From the NCBI RefSeq assembly GCF_023522835.1, contig NZ_JALCZU010000001.1, forward strand, positions 186,001-250,000: a DNA stretch of 64,000 nucleotides, given 5' to 3'. Shown here in pieces: positions 8,020 to 15,678 of this stretch. The notes under the pieces were generated by a model. That model ran no database searches and was not told where the DNA came from. It saw nothing but the letters and a program-made list of their open reading frames with translations. Made by a program: the position numbers and the translations under genes. Source of the stretch: Oceanobacillus saliphilus (GTDB lineage: Bacteria > Bacillota > Bacilli > Bacillales > Amphibacillaceae). The stretch's first letter is position 1. Each line of letters begins with the position of its first letter.

Positions 8020-8196
8020 CTAACCTTGCTTCCCTCTTCGATTATGATAAAGACTCATAACGAACCAAATAGCAGCTGGTGCTGCGAATCCAGCAACGAT
8101 AATCGAGATGATATTCTTCAAGCTGTCACCTGTGTTGCTCAAAATTAACAGCGCACTAACAGCACTGAGCATGAGAAGGAACAGGACAATTTTCAC
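8020..8196 (-). CDS. Small two-helix membrane protein
   Basis: 58 residues. Two hydrophobic segments (VLFLLMLSAVSALLIL, residues 4-19, and IISIIVAGFAAPAAIWFVM, residues 29-47) are separated by a short polar turn, and the tail is basic (YHNRRGKQG). The GTG start at 8196 is the only standard start after an in-frame stop, with AAGGAAAGGG about 12 bases upstream. No family is recognised. It lies just upstream of the riboswitch promoter but is a separate unit. Confidence 0.55.
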   Translation of the reverse strand: MKIVLFLLMLSAVSALLILSNTGDSLKNIISIIVAGFAAPAAIWFVMSLYHNRRGKQG

Positions 8197-8480
8197 CAGC
8201 TTTACTAACCCTTTCCTTCCTCAAGTGTAGAAAGCGAACCCAGAGCCAAACACAAAATCTATCAACTAACAAAATTCAAAAAATAGGGATTGCTATTTGT
8301 GGACTACGAAGATGCTTCTACTACATATAGCTTTAATAATAAATCATTTATCAACTTTATTAATGAAGTAGCTTCCAATGTGATGGTGAAGTAGAAGTGT
8401 TATGGAGCTAGGCTGCAATTCTCTAAGAAGGAGAATAAAGATGCAGGAGAGAAAGAAATTTACTTAAGGAGTGAGTTGGA
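8197..8480. other. Intergenic, no clear gene
   Basis: A 31-codon GTG ORF (about 8309-8404) without a convincing ribosome site is the only open stretch. Two AAGGAG-like sites (8429, 8466) have no usable ORF directly behind them except the frameshifted one at 8481. Confidence 0.3.
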
Positions 8481-8691
8481 TTGCAAAGTAACAGCAACAA
8501 TTCTAATAACATAAAATTAATAGCTTATCGTAATTCCTTATTTTCTTGCCTATGGAATTTTTGTAGTTTTTAATGATATGTTTCTAAAACTAGAATTTGA
8601 TTATAAGTACATTTTTTCAGTAACATTTGTTTCAATGATAGCTGTTTTTTATATATCAGTATTCATTAGTAAAATTAGAAAGAAGAGGTGA
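8481..8691 (+). pseudogene. Frameshifted small membrane protein
   Basis: A TTG with AAGGAG upstream opens LQSNSNNSNNIKL. In the next frame, from 8524, the reading continues LIVIPYFLAYGIFVVFNDMF and then FSVTFVSMIAVFYISVFI-SKIRKKR to a TGA at 8689. The two hydrophobic helices and basic end are typical of small membrane proteins. One net base change near 8521 would join the parts into about 70 residues. No family recognised. Confidence 0.4.
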
Positions 8692-8746
8692 TTTTCGAAA
8701 CATAGCTTATTCACCTATTGGGTGCTTTAGTTGAACATTATAATAC

Positions 8747-8779
8747 TCAAAAAGAGCTTGGAAACCCAAGCTCTTTTTT
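8747..8779. terminator. Strong terminator
   Basis: AAAAGAGCTTGG-AAAC-CCAAGCTCTTTT: perfect arms and a U-run, usable in both directions. It ends the tcuA transcript or the small gene remnant. Confidence 0.85.
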
Positions 8780-8901
8780 ATGTGATTTCATTTGAGTCTT
8801 TTCAGCGATTTGACTTGTGAATTGCACTGTTATTTGCTTTGTTATTTGACGTTTTGCACCTCAAAATAGAACCCGTTAGAATATGATCCGGCCTCCTGTT
8901 A

Positions 8902-10404
8902 TTATTTTGCTTTTTCTTTCAATGCCGAGAGATAATTGGCTGCTGTTTTACCTGCTTGTTTACCGAACACCGCTCCGGACATCAGTCCAGAACCTCCTGG
9001 ATAGTTGTGGTAGAACAATCCGCCGACCATTTCCCCTGCTGCAAATAATCCTGGGATTGGCTGCTCCTGTTCATCAAGCACCTCAGACAAGTCATTTACG
9101 CGGACCGCACCGAATGTGAATGTAATGCCACAAGTTACCGGGTATGCGTAAAATGGAGCTTGATCAAAAGTAAGCGCCCAGTTTGACTTTGAGGGCTCAA
9201 TACCAACTGTTTGCTTGCCATCTTTAATACTTGGATTATAGTCCCCTTCTTGTACTGCCTGATTGTAACGCTCAATCGTTTCCAGGAATACCGGTTGCTC
9301 AACACCCATTTTTTCTGCCAATTCTTCAAGTGTATCCGCTTTGATGCATGTAGCTTCCTTGAGGTCATATTCTTTTCTCAGTAAAGAGCGAACTTGGCTA
9401 TCATATAATTGAAAAGCTTTCTGGTCGGGCTGTTTTAAGGTTTCTTTTCCATACTTGGCATACGTATAATTTCTAAAATCAGCACCTTCATCAACGAAAC
9501 GCTCCCCATTCTTATTGACGATTAAACCTAACGGGTAAGAAGATTTTTTATAAATATCCCCTGGTTTGGAATAATCGCCGACTCGCGGTGCGTTATAATC
9601 TGTTGTATGGGCGTGACATCCATCCCATTCGCCATATTTTTTCCCACCAGCTTCAAGTGCGATTTCGATACCGTCGCCTGTGTTATACTCTGATCCTCTG
9701 ACGACTGCCTTTTCCCATTCTTCTCCGATATATTTCATGCGTTTAGCTTTACTTGCTTCAAACCCGCCGCTTGCGAGAATGACAGCTTTTGCAGGGATAA
9801 GAGAATTGGAGGCGTCTTTATTTTCTACGTTGAGCCCTACTATTTTCCCATTTTCTTGCTGTACCCCGATTGCCCTTGTTTCATATAGTGTTTCAACATT
9901 TAATTCGTCTAATCTATTAAACAGTGATTCAATTAAACCCATCCCTTTACGGTGTGTTTTAAGCGGAAGTCCGCCCCAGAAAACTAATTTTCCGCCCTGG
10001 TCAAAGTACTGATTCTCATTTAAATCAAATCGTACGCCTTGTTTATACATCCATTTAATTGTTTCAAAAGAATCCTCAGATAGCTTGTTTGCAAGACTTG
10101 GTTCACTTTTTCCTTTTGTTACACGCATTAAGTCTTCGTGAAAATCGCTGACTTCATATACAGGCATTTCTATTTTCTCAGCCTGTTCATCTGTTACTTC
10201 AGGTAAAACCTTTCTCATTTCGTCGAGGTTATTATATGCACAGCGGATTGCACCATCTGTGAAAAATGAGTTCCCACCACGCTTTTCTTTTGGTCCTTTT
10301 TCTACAACTAATACATTTAACCCTTCTTCTCTGGCAGAAACTGCAGCACAAAGCGCAGCATTTCCTGAGCCGACTACTATGACATCATATACGTTATTGT
10401 CCAC
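8902..10404 (-). CDS. tcuA: FAD-dependent tricarballylate dehydrogenase-like protein (TcuA family), copy 1
   Basis: 500-residue flavoprotein of the FrdA/SdhA superfamily, TcuA branch. The FAD motif is DVIVVGSGNAALCAAVSARE (residues 7-26), followed by EKGPKEKRGGNSFFTDGAIR. The catalytic-core stretch is GERFVDEGADFRNYTYAKYG, and the C-terminus HNYPGGSGLMSGAVFGKQAG closes the FAD site. TcuA oxidises tricarballylate to cis-aconitate. The exact substrate here is inferred. GTG start at 10404 with GAGGAGG upstream. It is divergent to the CitAB-type sensor pair, which may induce it. A close paralogue of the same length lies at 44187. Confidence 0.88.
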   Translation of the reverse strand: MDNNVYDVIVVGSGNAALCAAVSAREEGLNVLVVEKGPKEKRGGNSFFTDGAIRCAYNNLDEMRKVLPEVTDEQAEKIEMPVYEVSDFHEDLMRVTKGKSEPSLANKLSEDSFETIKWMYKQGVRFDLNENQYFDQGGKLVFWGGLPLKTHRKGMGLIESLFNRLDELNVETLYETRAIGVQQENGKIVGLNVENKDASNSLIPAKAVILASGGFEASKAKRMKYIGEEWEKAVVRGSEYNTGDGIEIALEAGGKKYGEWDGCHAHTTDYNAPRVGDYSKPGDIYKKSSYPLGLIVNKNGERFVDEGADFRNYTYAKYGKETLKQPDQKAFQLYDSQVRSLLRKEYDLKEATCIKADTLEELAEKMGVEQPVFLETIERYNQAVQEGDYNPSIKDGKQTVGIEPSKSNWALTFDQAPFYAYPVTCGITFTFGAVRVNDLSEVLDEQEQPIPGLFAAGEMVGGLFYHNYPGGSGLMSGAVFGKQAGKTAANYLSALKEKAK

Positions 10405-10725
10405 AAAAATTCCTCCTCGTTGTTTCTATTAATTTAAGTTTATCGAATTTTGTTACAGTGGTGAAATATAAAATTTTTATAGGGGGTGATAAGTTTTTTT
10501 GTTGATTGGTGGTCTTGTAAGTGAGCGAAGTATGCGCACTTCAAGGGTGCGTATGCTTCATGGTGACTTGCGAAGTGGATACTTACTCGGAGTTCCTCAT
10601 TTTAGTAAGGCTACTATATCAAAGTTTTTTGTTTTTTGTTAAAATACTATTAACTCATTCGATTATGCTAAATTTTCATTCAAATAACTATATATATTGA
10701 ATAGATAGGGAGGCTTGTTTCAATT
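10405..10725. other. Divergent control region between tcuA and sensor kinase
   Basis: 321 bases. AT-rich flanks surround a compact GC-richer folded element (10517-10585, listed separately). It must contain both promoters. TATATATTGA near 10691 is a possible -10 region for the kinase. Confidence 0.4.
10517..10585. repeat. Nested inverted-repeat element
   Basis: Outer arms GTAAGT (10517) and ACTTAC (10580). The inner arms GAAGTATGCGCAC (10527-10539) and GTGCGTATGCTTC (10547-10559) pair with two mismatches that become G-U in RNA. A small ACTTGCGAAGT palindrome lies at 10566. GCGAAGT occurs twice as a direct repeat. It could be a regulator-binding region or a folded leader. Confidence 0.45.
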
Positions 10726-12309
10726 GTGAATAAAGTTTCTTTACAGATAAAAATCATTGTTTTAATTGTTGGTCTTATTTTAGGTATTACAATCTTACTT
10801 ACGGGGATTCTATCATACTTTCAATTTGTAGAAACAGAAGAGGAAATGGGGAAACGGGCTTTGCATGTTGCGACAGCTGTCTCCTTCATGCCGACAATCA
10901 GGGAAGCTTTTGACGAACAGAATCCCTCAGAGATTATCCAGCCGATTGCTGAGGAAATTCGGGGGTTCCTTGATGCTGAATTCATTGTCATCGGGAATGC
11001 AGAAAGTATACGGTATTCCCATCCGAACGAAAATCAAATTGGTGAAAGAATGGTCGGGGATGATAATGATCCAGCTTTGATTGATGGGGAGTATTATATT
11101 TCCAGTGCAGAAGGGACGCTTGGACCCTCTTTACGCGGAAAGGCTCCGATTATTGGTGAGGATGGCTCCATTATAGGGATTGTTTCGGTTGGATTCTTAA
11201 GAGAGGATATTGAATCAATTATTTGGCAACAGATTCAAAGAATTAGCTTCATTGCCTTGGGGGTCCTTCTGATTGGCACACTTGGCGGGATCATCCTGGC
11301 GAGGAATATCCGAAAAGACACATTCGGGCTGGAGCCACATGAAATTGCTTCCTTGTATCGTAACCGTGATGCAATTTTAACCTCGGTGAAAGAGGGAATT
11401 ATTGCCATCGACCAGACAGGGAATATCAATATGATTAATGAATCTGCTAGAAAGATCCTTCATTTACATACTAATAATAAAGCGTTTTCAAAAATTGAAG
11501 ATGTGATTCCAAATACAAAAATGTATGATGTGCTCCGTTCTGGGGTGCCCGTGAAAGATGATGAGATGATTATCAATAACCGCTCCATTATTGTAAATCG
11601 AACCCCAATTAAAAATAAGGATGATGAAGTAATCGGCGTGGTCTCCAGTTTTCGTGATAAAACGGAAATGAATGAGATGCTTGCGACATTATCTGAGATG
11701 AGGAGCTACTCCGAGGACTTGCGGGCACAGACCCATGAATATACAAATAAATTATATGTATTATCCGGCTTGCTACAATTAGAATATTACGAAGAAGCGA
11801 TTGATTTAATTCAGCAGGAGTCTGAGATTAATATTAAGCAAAATAAATTATTAATTGAACAAATTCAGGATAAAACCGTACAGTCTATTTTATTAGGGAA
11901 AATCAGCAAATGTTCCGAGAAAAAAATCGACTTTATCATCGATACGAACTCTTATCTGCATGAATTGCCGGATCATATTAATGCGCTAAAGCTTATCGCG
12001 ATTTTAGGTAATTTAATTGATAATGCGATCGAGGCCATTGAATATTGTGAAGAAAGGGAGATTCGTTTCTTTGCTACTGATATTGGGAATGAAATTGTAT
12101 TTGAAATAGCGGATAGCGGTAATGGTGTTAAAGAAGAAGATATAGAGAATATATTTGAACAAGGTTATTCCACCAAAGATAAAGGAGACAGGGGGTATGG
12201 GCTAAATATAGTAAAAGAAGCTGTAGAAGATTTATCTGGCGGTATCGTATTTGATCATATACCTGATGGCGGAACGGTATTTACTGTATTTTTTCCAAAG
12301 GCAAAGTAA
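10726..12309 (+). CDS. CitA/DcuS-type sensor histidine kinase
   Basis: 527-residue membrane sensor for carboxylic acids. Order: TM1 (residues 8-31), an extracellular PDC/sCache domain (about 35-165, with IRYSHPNENQIGERMVG), TM2 (173-193), a cytoplasmic PAS domain (about 210-310), a Spo0B-like phosphoacceptor helix with His in RAQTHEYTNKL, and the HATPase domain with NLIDNAIEAI, DSGNGV and GYGLNIV. This layout is that of the CitA/DcuS family, which sense citrate, malate or fumarate. GTG start with AGGGAGG. Co-transcribed with the response regulator 15 bases on. Its neighbour tcuA suggests a tricarboxylate signal. Confidence 0.92.
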   Translation: MNKVSLQIKIIVLIVGLILGITILLTGILSYFQFVETEEEMGKRALHVATAVSFMPTIREAFDEQNPSEIIQPIAEEIRGFLDAEFIVIGNAESIRYSHPNENQIGERMVGDDNDPALIDGEYYISSAEGTLGPSLRGKAPIIGEDGSIIGIVSVGFLREDIESIIWQQIQRISFIALGVLLIGTLGGIILARNIRKDTFGLEPHEIASLYRNRDAILTSVKEGIIAIDQTGNINMINESARKILHLHTNNKAFSKIEDVIPNTKMYDVLRSGVPVKDDEMIINNRSIIVNRTPIKNKDDEVIGVVSSFRDKTEMNEMLATLSEMRSYSEDLRAQTHEYTNKLYVLSGLLQLEYYEEAIDLIQQESEINIKQNKLLIEQIQDKTVQSILLGKISKCSEKKIDFIIDTNSYLHELPDHINALKLIAILGNLIDNAIEAIEYCEEREIRFFATDIGNEIVFEIADSGNGVKEEDIENIFEQGYSTKDKGDRGYGLNIVKEAVEDLSGGIVFDHIPDGGTVFTVFFPKAK

Positions 12310-12324
12310 ATAAGGGGGGATAAA

Positions 12325-13044
12325 ATGGGGGATATTCATGTAGTCATTGTAGAAGATGATTATCGCATCGGAAATATACACGAGGAATTTCTAAATAAGG
12401 CAGACGGTTTCAAAGTTGTGGGTAAAGCATTAAACGGACAAGAAGCACTGCAATTAGTGACGGAAAATGAACATGTCGATTTATTATTATTAGATATTTA
12501 TATGCCCGATTTTCTTGGTACGGAGGTCATGGCAGAAATCAGAAAAATTAATTTAAGTATTGATATCATCATTATTTCTGCTGCAACAGAGAAAAATATT
12601 ATTGAAGATGCGATACGGTTTGGTGCTTTTGACTATATTATAAAACCTGTGAAAATGAAACGATTTATCGAGACATTGGAACGCTATAAAAATATGAGAA
12701 TGAGCTTGAAGAGTGAGCAGGATATCGATCAGCATCTCTTGGATCGATTCTTCGGACATTCTAATCAGGGAGAGACAGTGCAAGCAGCCCTAACGCCAAA
12801 AGGAATTGACCCGCTCACACTCAAAAAGATTGAAGATATCATTTACAAGACAGCTGAAGGAATTACCGCTGAAGAAATGGGAAGTCTTGTTGGTGCTTCA
12901 AGAACAACAGCCCGACGTTATTTAGAGTATCTTATTTCAGAAGGTACACTAGTAGCAGAATTAGAATATGGTGCAGTCGGACGCCCGGAGAGAAAATATT
13001 TTGCAGCAAAAAGAACGGACAGAGGGACAGGTGCATTGTCCTAG
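12325..13044 (+). CDS. CitB/DcuR-type response regulator
   Basis: 239 residues. The receiver domain shows acidic pocket E10-D11-D12, phosphoacceptor D57 (LLLLDIYMPDF) and K107 (IIKPVK). The C-terminal DNA-binding domain (IDPLTLKKIEDIIY, then AEEMGSLVGASRTTARRYLEYL) is typical of CitB/DcuR regulators. The preceding GGGGGGA serves the ATG. The normal end of the domain is about ERKYFAAKR. The last residues TDRGTGALS are encoded by a repeat-like palindromic patch (GGACAGGTGCATTGTCC, 13024-13040), so the natural C-terminus may have been replaced. Confidence 0.92.
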   Translation: MGDIHVVIVEDDYRIGNIHEEFLNKADGFKVVGKALNGQEALQLVTENEHVDLLLLDIYMPDFLGTEVMAEIRKINLSIDIIIISAATEKNIIEDAIRFGAFDYIIKPVKMKRFIETLERYKNMRMSLKSEQDIDQHLLDRFFGHSNQGETVQAALTPKGIDPLTLKKIEDIIYKTAEGITAEEMGSLVGASRTTARRYLEYLISEGTLVAELEYGAVGRPERKYFAAKRTDRGTGALS

Positions 13045-13048
13045 TTCT

Positions 13049-13318
13049 TTCGGTGGTGTAACAACATCAAGTAGATTGGGACCACAAGTTGCTGCACTTG
13101 GTGTTTCACCTGTTTTACTCGGTCTTGCCATCTGTGCAGGTGCAATCGGATTGTCATTACCGAATGATTCAGGATTCTGGTTAGTCAATAAATTTGGGAA
13201 ACTTACCATCCCGCAAACCTTGAAAGCATGGACACTTGGAGGATTTGTCGCTGGGTTGACTGCTTTGGCGATGGTATATGTGTTGTATATGTTATCGCCG
13301 GTATTGCCGGGGCTATAG
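13049..13318 (+). pseudogene. C-terminal stump of a GntP-family permease
   Basis: About 90 codons read FGGVTTSSRLGPQVAALGVS, PVLLGLAICAGAIGLSLPND and SGFWLVNKFGKLTIPQTLKA, then WTLGGFVAGLTALAMVYVLY. The NDSGFW...LT..QTLK.WT pattern marks the end of GntP/DsdX-type permeases. Everything upstream (more than 300 residues) is missing, and the fragment starts right behind the response regulator's repeat-derived end. A transporter regulated by the CitAB-like pair was probably here once. Confidence 0.7.
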
Positions 13319-13348
13319 GGTATATAAAGAAGGAAGTTACAATGAAGT

Positions 13349-13378
13349 AGAGGGAGGGACAGTCATGTCCCTCCCTCT
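13349..13378. terminator. Perfect 12-bp palindrome after permease stump
   Basis: AGAGGGAGGGAC-AGTCAT-GTCCCTCCCTCT. The arms are perfect but there is no U-run, so termination is uncertain. The composition matches other dispersed GGGAC-type palindromes in the window. Confidence 0.5.
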
Positions 13379-13402
13379 GCTCTTCATTCTTAACTCTTAT
13401 TC

Positions 13403-13594
13403 TCAAAAAAATCTATAGGATTGATTTTTTGTAAACTGATAAAATGAGACTGTTCTACGAAAGATGGTGAGCTTATTAAGTAATAGAGCCATGTCAGATC
13501 TTTGCAATATGCCCATTGTATATTCCAAGCCAAAATGATAAATGCCGGACCTTGCTTCATTTAGCCATACAATTACACCATGTATGGTACCATC
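13403..13594 (-). pseudogene. Gene fragment, possibly PilZ-like
   Basis: Open for 63 codons without a start: DGTIHGVIVWLNEARSGIYH, then FGLEYTMGILQRSDMALLLN and KLTIFRRTVSFYQFTKNQ to a TGA at 13403. GVIVWL...YHFGLEYT resembles the last strands of a PilZ c-di-GMP domain. In another frame just upstream VEILGRMVPYMV fits the preceding strand, so a frameshift is likely. Assignment is tentative. Confidence 0.35.
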
Positions 13595-13636
13595 CTACCT
13601 AAAATCTCAACCTCACATTCTCTCAATTATCATTAG

Positions 13637-13879
13637 TTAATATCCAGCTCCATGGTTACATGCATGACATTTAATTCGTTTAAAACTAGGATAACTATAG
13701 TGGAAAAATTGTTGTCCTTGTTCTGTGGAATCAATCGTGAACCAACCACCATCCCGCAGTTCTCGCTCAATTCCTTTATAACTACTTTCCTTCTTTACTA
13801 TGTATTTGCAATTTGCTTGATGTATTTTTATTGTCTTTGTTGGTTTGTCTATGTTGATCCAGAACAAAATATCACTCAC
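13637..13879 (-). CDS. Conserved small protein of unknown function
   Basis: 80 residues: DILFWINIDKPTKTIKIHQA, NCKYIVKKE, GGWFTID, QFFHYSYPSF and an end CHACNHGAGY. The pattern IxIHxxxCkYv...GGWf....C..C matches small Bacillus proteins that I recall but cannot name. The Cys residues suggest metal binding. GTG start at 13879 has no good ribosome site, though TATAAT lies about 25 bases upstream. Neighbours are gene fragments, so it may itself be decaying. Confidence 0.5.
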   Translation of the reverse strand: MSDILFWINIDKPTKTIKIHQANCKYIVKKESSYKGIERELRDGGWFTIDSTEQGQQFFHYSYPSFKRIKCHACNHGAGY

Positions 13880-13962
13880 TTTTAATAGTTTGATGTATAT
13901 CCATTATAATATAACATACGAAGAAAATTTCTTACATCTAGAAACTTAGATTTAATAATTGT

Positions 13963-13996
13963 AAAAGATAAAGAGAAGTGCTATGAACACTTCTCA
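13963..13996 (-). terminator. Terminator behind gene fragment
   Basis: Minus-strand GAGAAGTG-TTCATAG-CACTTCTC followed by TTTATCTTTT, ten bases after the stop of the fragment at 14006. Confidence 0.7.
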
Positions 13997-14005
13997 CTAA
14001 AATCT

Positions 14006-14191
14006 CTACCAGTCAGTGTGGTAGTTGTCAAAAGCTACTTTTTTCTTTTGAGAACGTTTGCTTGTGACGGCTCTATACTGTACCCCATCTAAAAAAGTCG
14101 TGGCAACTTTTTTTATCGCCTTCTCATTGGATACATTGTAGACATTTATTGCCTCCCAAGATACAAAAGATTCATGGAAAATTCTTGGGGA
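14006..14191 (-). pseudogene. C-terminal gene fragment of unknown family
   Basis: 61 open codons without start: SPRIFHESFVSWEAINVYNV, SNEKAIKKVATTFLDG, VQYRAVTSKRSQKKKVAFDN, YHTDW and stop. It has its own terminator, so it is the tail of a once expressed gene. I do not recognise the family. Upstream the frame closes at 14192. Confidence 0.4.
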
Positions 14192-14327
14192 TTATAATTT
14201 AGGATAGACATATTAGAGTAAATCGTGCGTATTTTTGTTCGGACGGAGGGATATGTCAATCTCCAACTTCCCTCAGCGGGACAAGGTACCTGCCTTTGTC
14301 CGCCGATACGAATAATTCTTTCAGACT
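14192..14327. repeat. Dispersed repeat-like palindromic patch
   Basis: GC-rich patch at 14243-14305 (GGACGGAGGGATATGTC, then CTTCCCTCAGCGGGACAAGG and TACCTGCCTTTGTCCGCC) that resembles those at 13019, 15259 and 22905. No gene. Confidence 0.35.
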
Positions 14328-14366
14328 AAAGAAATACCTCTCCCTAAGTGGGAAAGGTATTTCTTT
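14328..14366. terminator. Bidirectional terminator
   Basis: AAAGAAATACCT and AGGTATTTCTTT, perfect 12-base arms with a 15-base loop. It ends the secreted-protein gene on the minus strand. Confidence 0.85.
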
Positions 14367-14379
14367 TTGTTATCATTTA

Positions 14380-15084
14380 TTACACGGCTGGTGTTTCTTC
14401 CGGTTCATCTGTTGCTGGTTCTTCTTCTACCGGATTTTCTTCTACTGGATCTTCAACTGGTTCTTCTTCCACTGGTTCTTCTGAGGCTGGCTCTTCAGCT
14501 GGGTCCTCTTCTACTGGATCTTCTGGAGCCGGCTCTTCAGCTGGGTCCTCTTCCACTGGATCTTCTGGGGCTGGCTCTTCTACCGGCACTTCAGGAACTT
14601 CTACCTGAGGTGCTTCCGGTACTATGTCACTGGTATTGAGCAATATTTGTGCTTGAATTATATTGCTGATTGTTACTTGAATTTCATTTTCCATTTCCAC
14701 TACTTCTGGTGCGCTATCGTCTACTTTTTTCGTGATAGCGTTTAGTTGATTGACAGAAGCGTTTAAGCGATTATTTAAAGAATCAAGATCTGCTTGTAAA
14801 TTTTCATATTGATCCTGTGTTAATTCTGGAGTATTCAAAAGGACTTCGGTTACCAATTGAAGTTCCGAATTTATCGAAGAAACTCGATTATCAATCGGGT
14901 TTAAACGTTCCACACTTGCCGATCCATTTACGTTAACTTTTCCGTTTGCAACCCCATTGACCTGGCTATTAATCTGCCCATTTAATGAAGCATTTGGACT
15001 TGCTGCACTCACTGTAGCCTGTGCTGATAAAGCAATCCCGAGAGCAACAGCCGGTGCCGTAACCTTAATCAGTTTTTTGTTCAT
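14380..15084 (-). CDS. Secreted protein with Pro/Glu-rich repeat tail
   Basis: 234 residues. Signal peptide MNKKLIKVTAPAVALGIALS... with a likely cleavage after TVSA (about residue 27). A helical central part (residues 60-155) with Gln/Asn/Leu heptads follows. From about residue 160 comes an acidic tail made of variations of PVEEDPAEEPAPED. There is no LPXTG motif or C-terminal membrane helix, so it should be released or held non-covalently in the wall. AAGGAGG precedes the ATG by 10 bases. Function unknown. The tail looks like a wall-spanning spacer. Confidence 0.75.
   Translation of the reverse strand: MNKKLIKVTAPAVALGIALSAQATVSAASPNASLNGQINSQVNGVANGKVNVNGSASVERLNPIDNRVSSINSELQLVTEVLLNTPELTQDQYENLQADLDSLNNRLNASVNQLNAITKKVDDSAPEVVEMENEIQVTISNIIQAQILLNTSDIVPEAPQVEVPEVPVEEPAPEDPVEEDPAEEPAPEDPVEEDPAEEPASEEPVEEEPVEDPVEENPVEEEPATDEPEETPAV
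14499..14582. repeat. 42-bp in-frame tandem repeat, two copies
   Basis: Copies at 14499-14540 and 14541-14582 differ at a few positions and encode two 14-residue PAPEDPVEEDPAEE units. Shorter degenerate copies extend the tract on both sides. Such tracts vary in length between strains. Confidence 0.75.
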
Positions 15085-15258
15085 GTTGTGAATTCCTCCT
15101 TATGTTTTTAAAAAGTTGGTACACACAACGATTACCACTTACTGGATAGAAATAATCCTCATTTCAGGTATTTTTACTAAACGGAAAGACTGATGTAATA
15201 ATCTCTTGTATCTGTAATATTAGCGAAAACTAGTTGATAATTTACATAGTAAACAAAC

Positions 15259-15311
15259 GACAGAGGGAGGTACAATGATCAAGTTTCCCTAGGAGGACCT
15301 GTAGCTCTGTC
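15259..15311. repeat. Dispersed palindromic patch
   Basis: GACAGAG (15259-15265) and CTCTGTC (15305-15311) enclose a segment with GGGAGG and CCTAGGAGG. Composition is similar to the patches at 13019 and 14243. Confidence 0.35.
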
Positions 15312-15316
15312 CTTAT

Positions 15317-15368
15317 GTTCTTCATCGCCATGTTGAAGATCATTTCTTCAGCTCTCCTCAAACGTTCA
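15317..15368. repeat. Single stray copy of the 52-bp hairpin unit
   Basis: GTTCTTCAT-CGCCATG-TTGAAGATC followed by ATTTCTTCAGCTCTCC. It has the same arm lengths (9), loop length (7) and ATTTC start of spacer as the array at 22964. Confidence 0.55.
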
Positions 15369-15528
15369 CTCATTATCATTTTTCATTTGCACTCTTCCTA
15401 TTGATCGCTACTGTATGTCTTGCTACATGATTCATCCTAATAAAAAATTACAATCTCATCACCTTCGCTAACTTCACAATCTACGGTCGAAATTCATTTT
15501 CAAGTCCACTTTATTCCATAAAAATTGC

Positions 15529-15567
15529 AAAACTCCTGGTGAAACTGTATTTTTACCAGGAGCTTTT
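15529..15567. terminator. Bidirectional terminator
   Basis: CTCCTGGT (15533-15540) and ACCAGGAG (15555-15562), with AAAA before and CTTTTC after. Downstream end of the MBL gene on the minus strand. Confidence 0.65.
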
Positions 15568-15678
15568 CATCTTACCTCATAATTCAAAAAAATGAATTAA
15601 TTCTTATCTTATTCGAATTCTATATTTTTCTAACAAAAAAACAGAGTAAAACCTCCTATATTACAAACTATCAATAAA

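Larger units (their letters stand above)
15085..15678. other. 594-base intergenic region without a gene
   Basis: Holds a GACAGAG...CTCTGTC palindromic patch (15259-15311), one stray unit of the 52-bp hairpin family (15317) and a terminator (15529). The rest is AT-rich with no supported ORF. Confidence 0.5.

Noticed and set aside
12968-13318. 116-codon ORF as an intact membrane protein
   Set aside because: Its first 27 codons overlap the response regulator in another frame without a ribosome site; only the part from 13049 is permease-like, so it is a fragment.
14296-14639. Ser/Gly- and Leu-rich ORFs on the plus strand
   Set aside because: They are mirror frames of the Pro/Glu repeat of the secreted protein.
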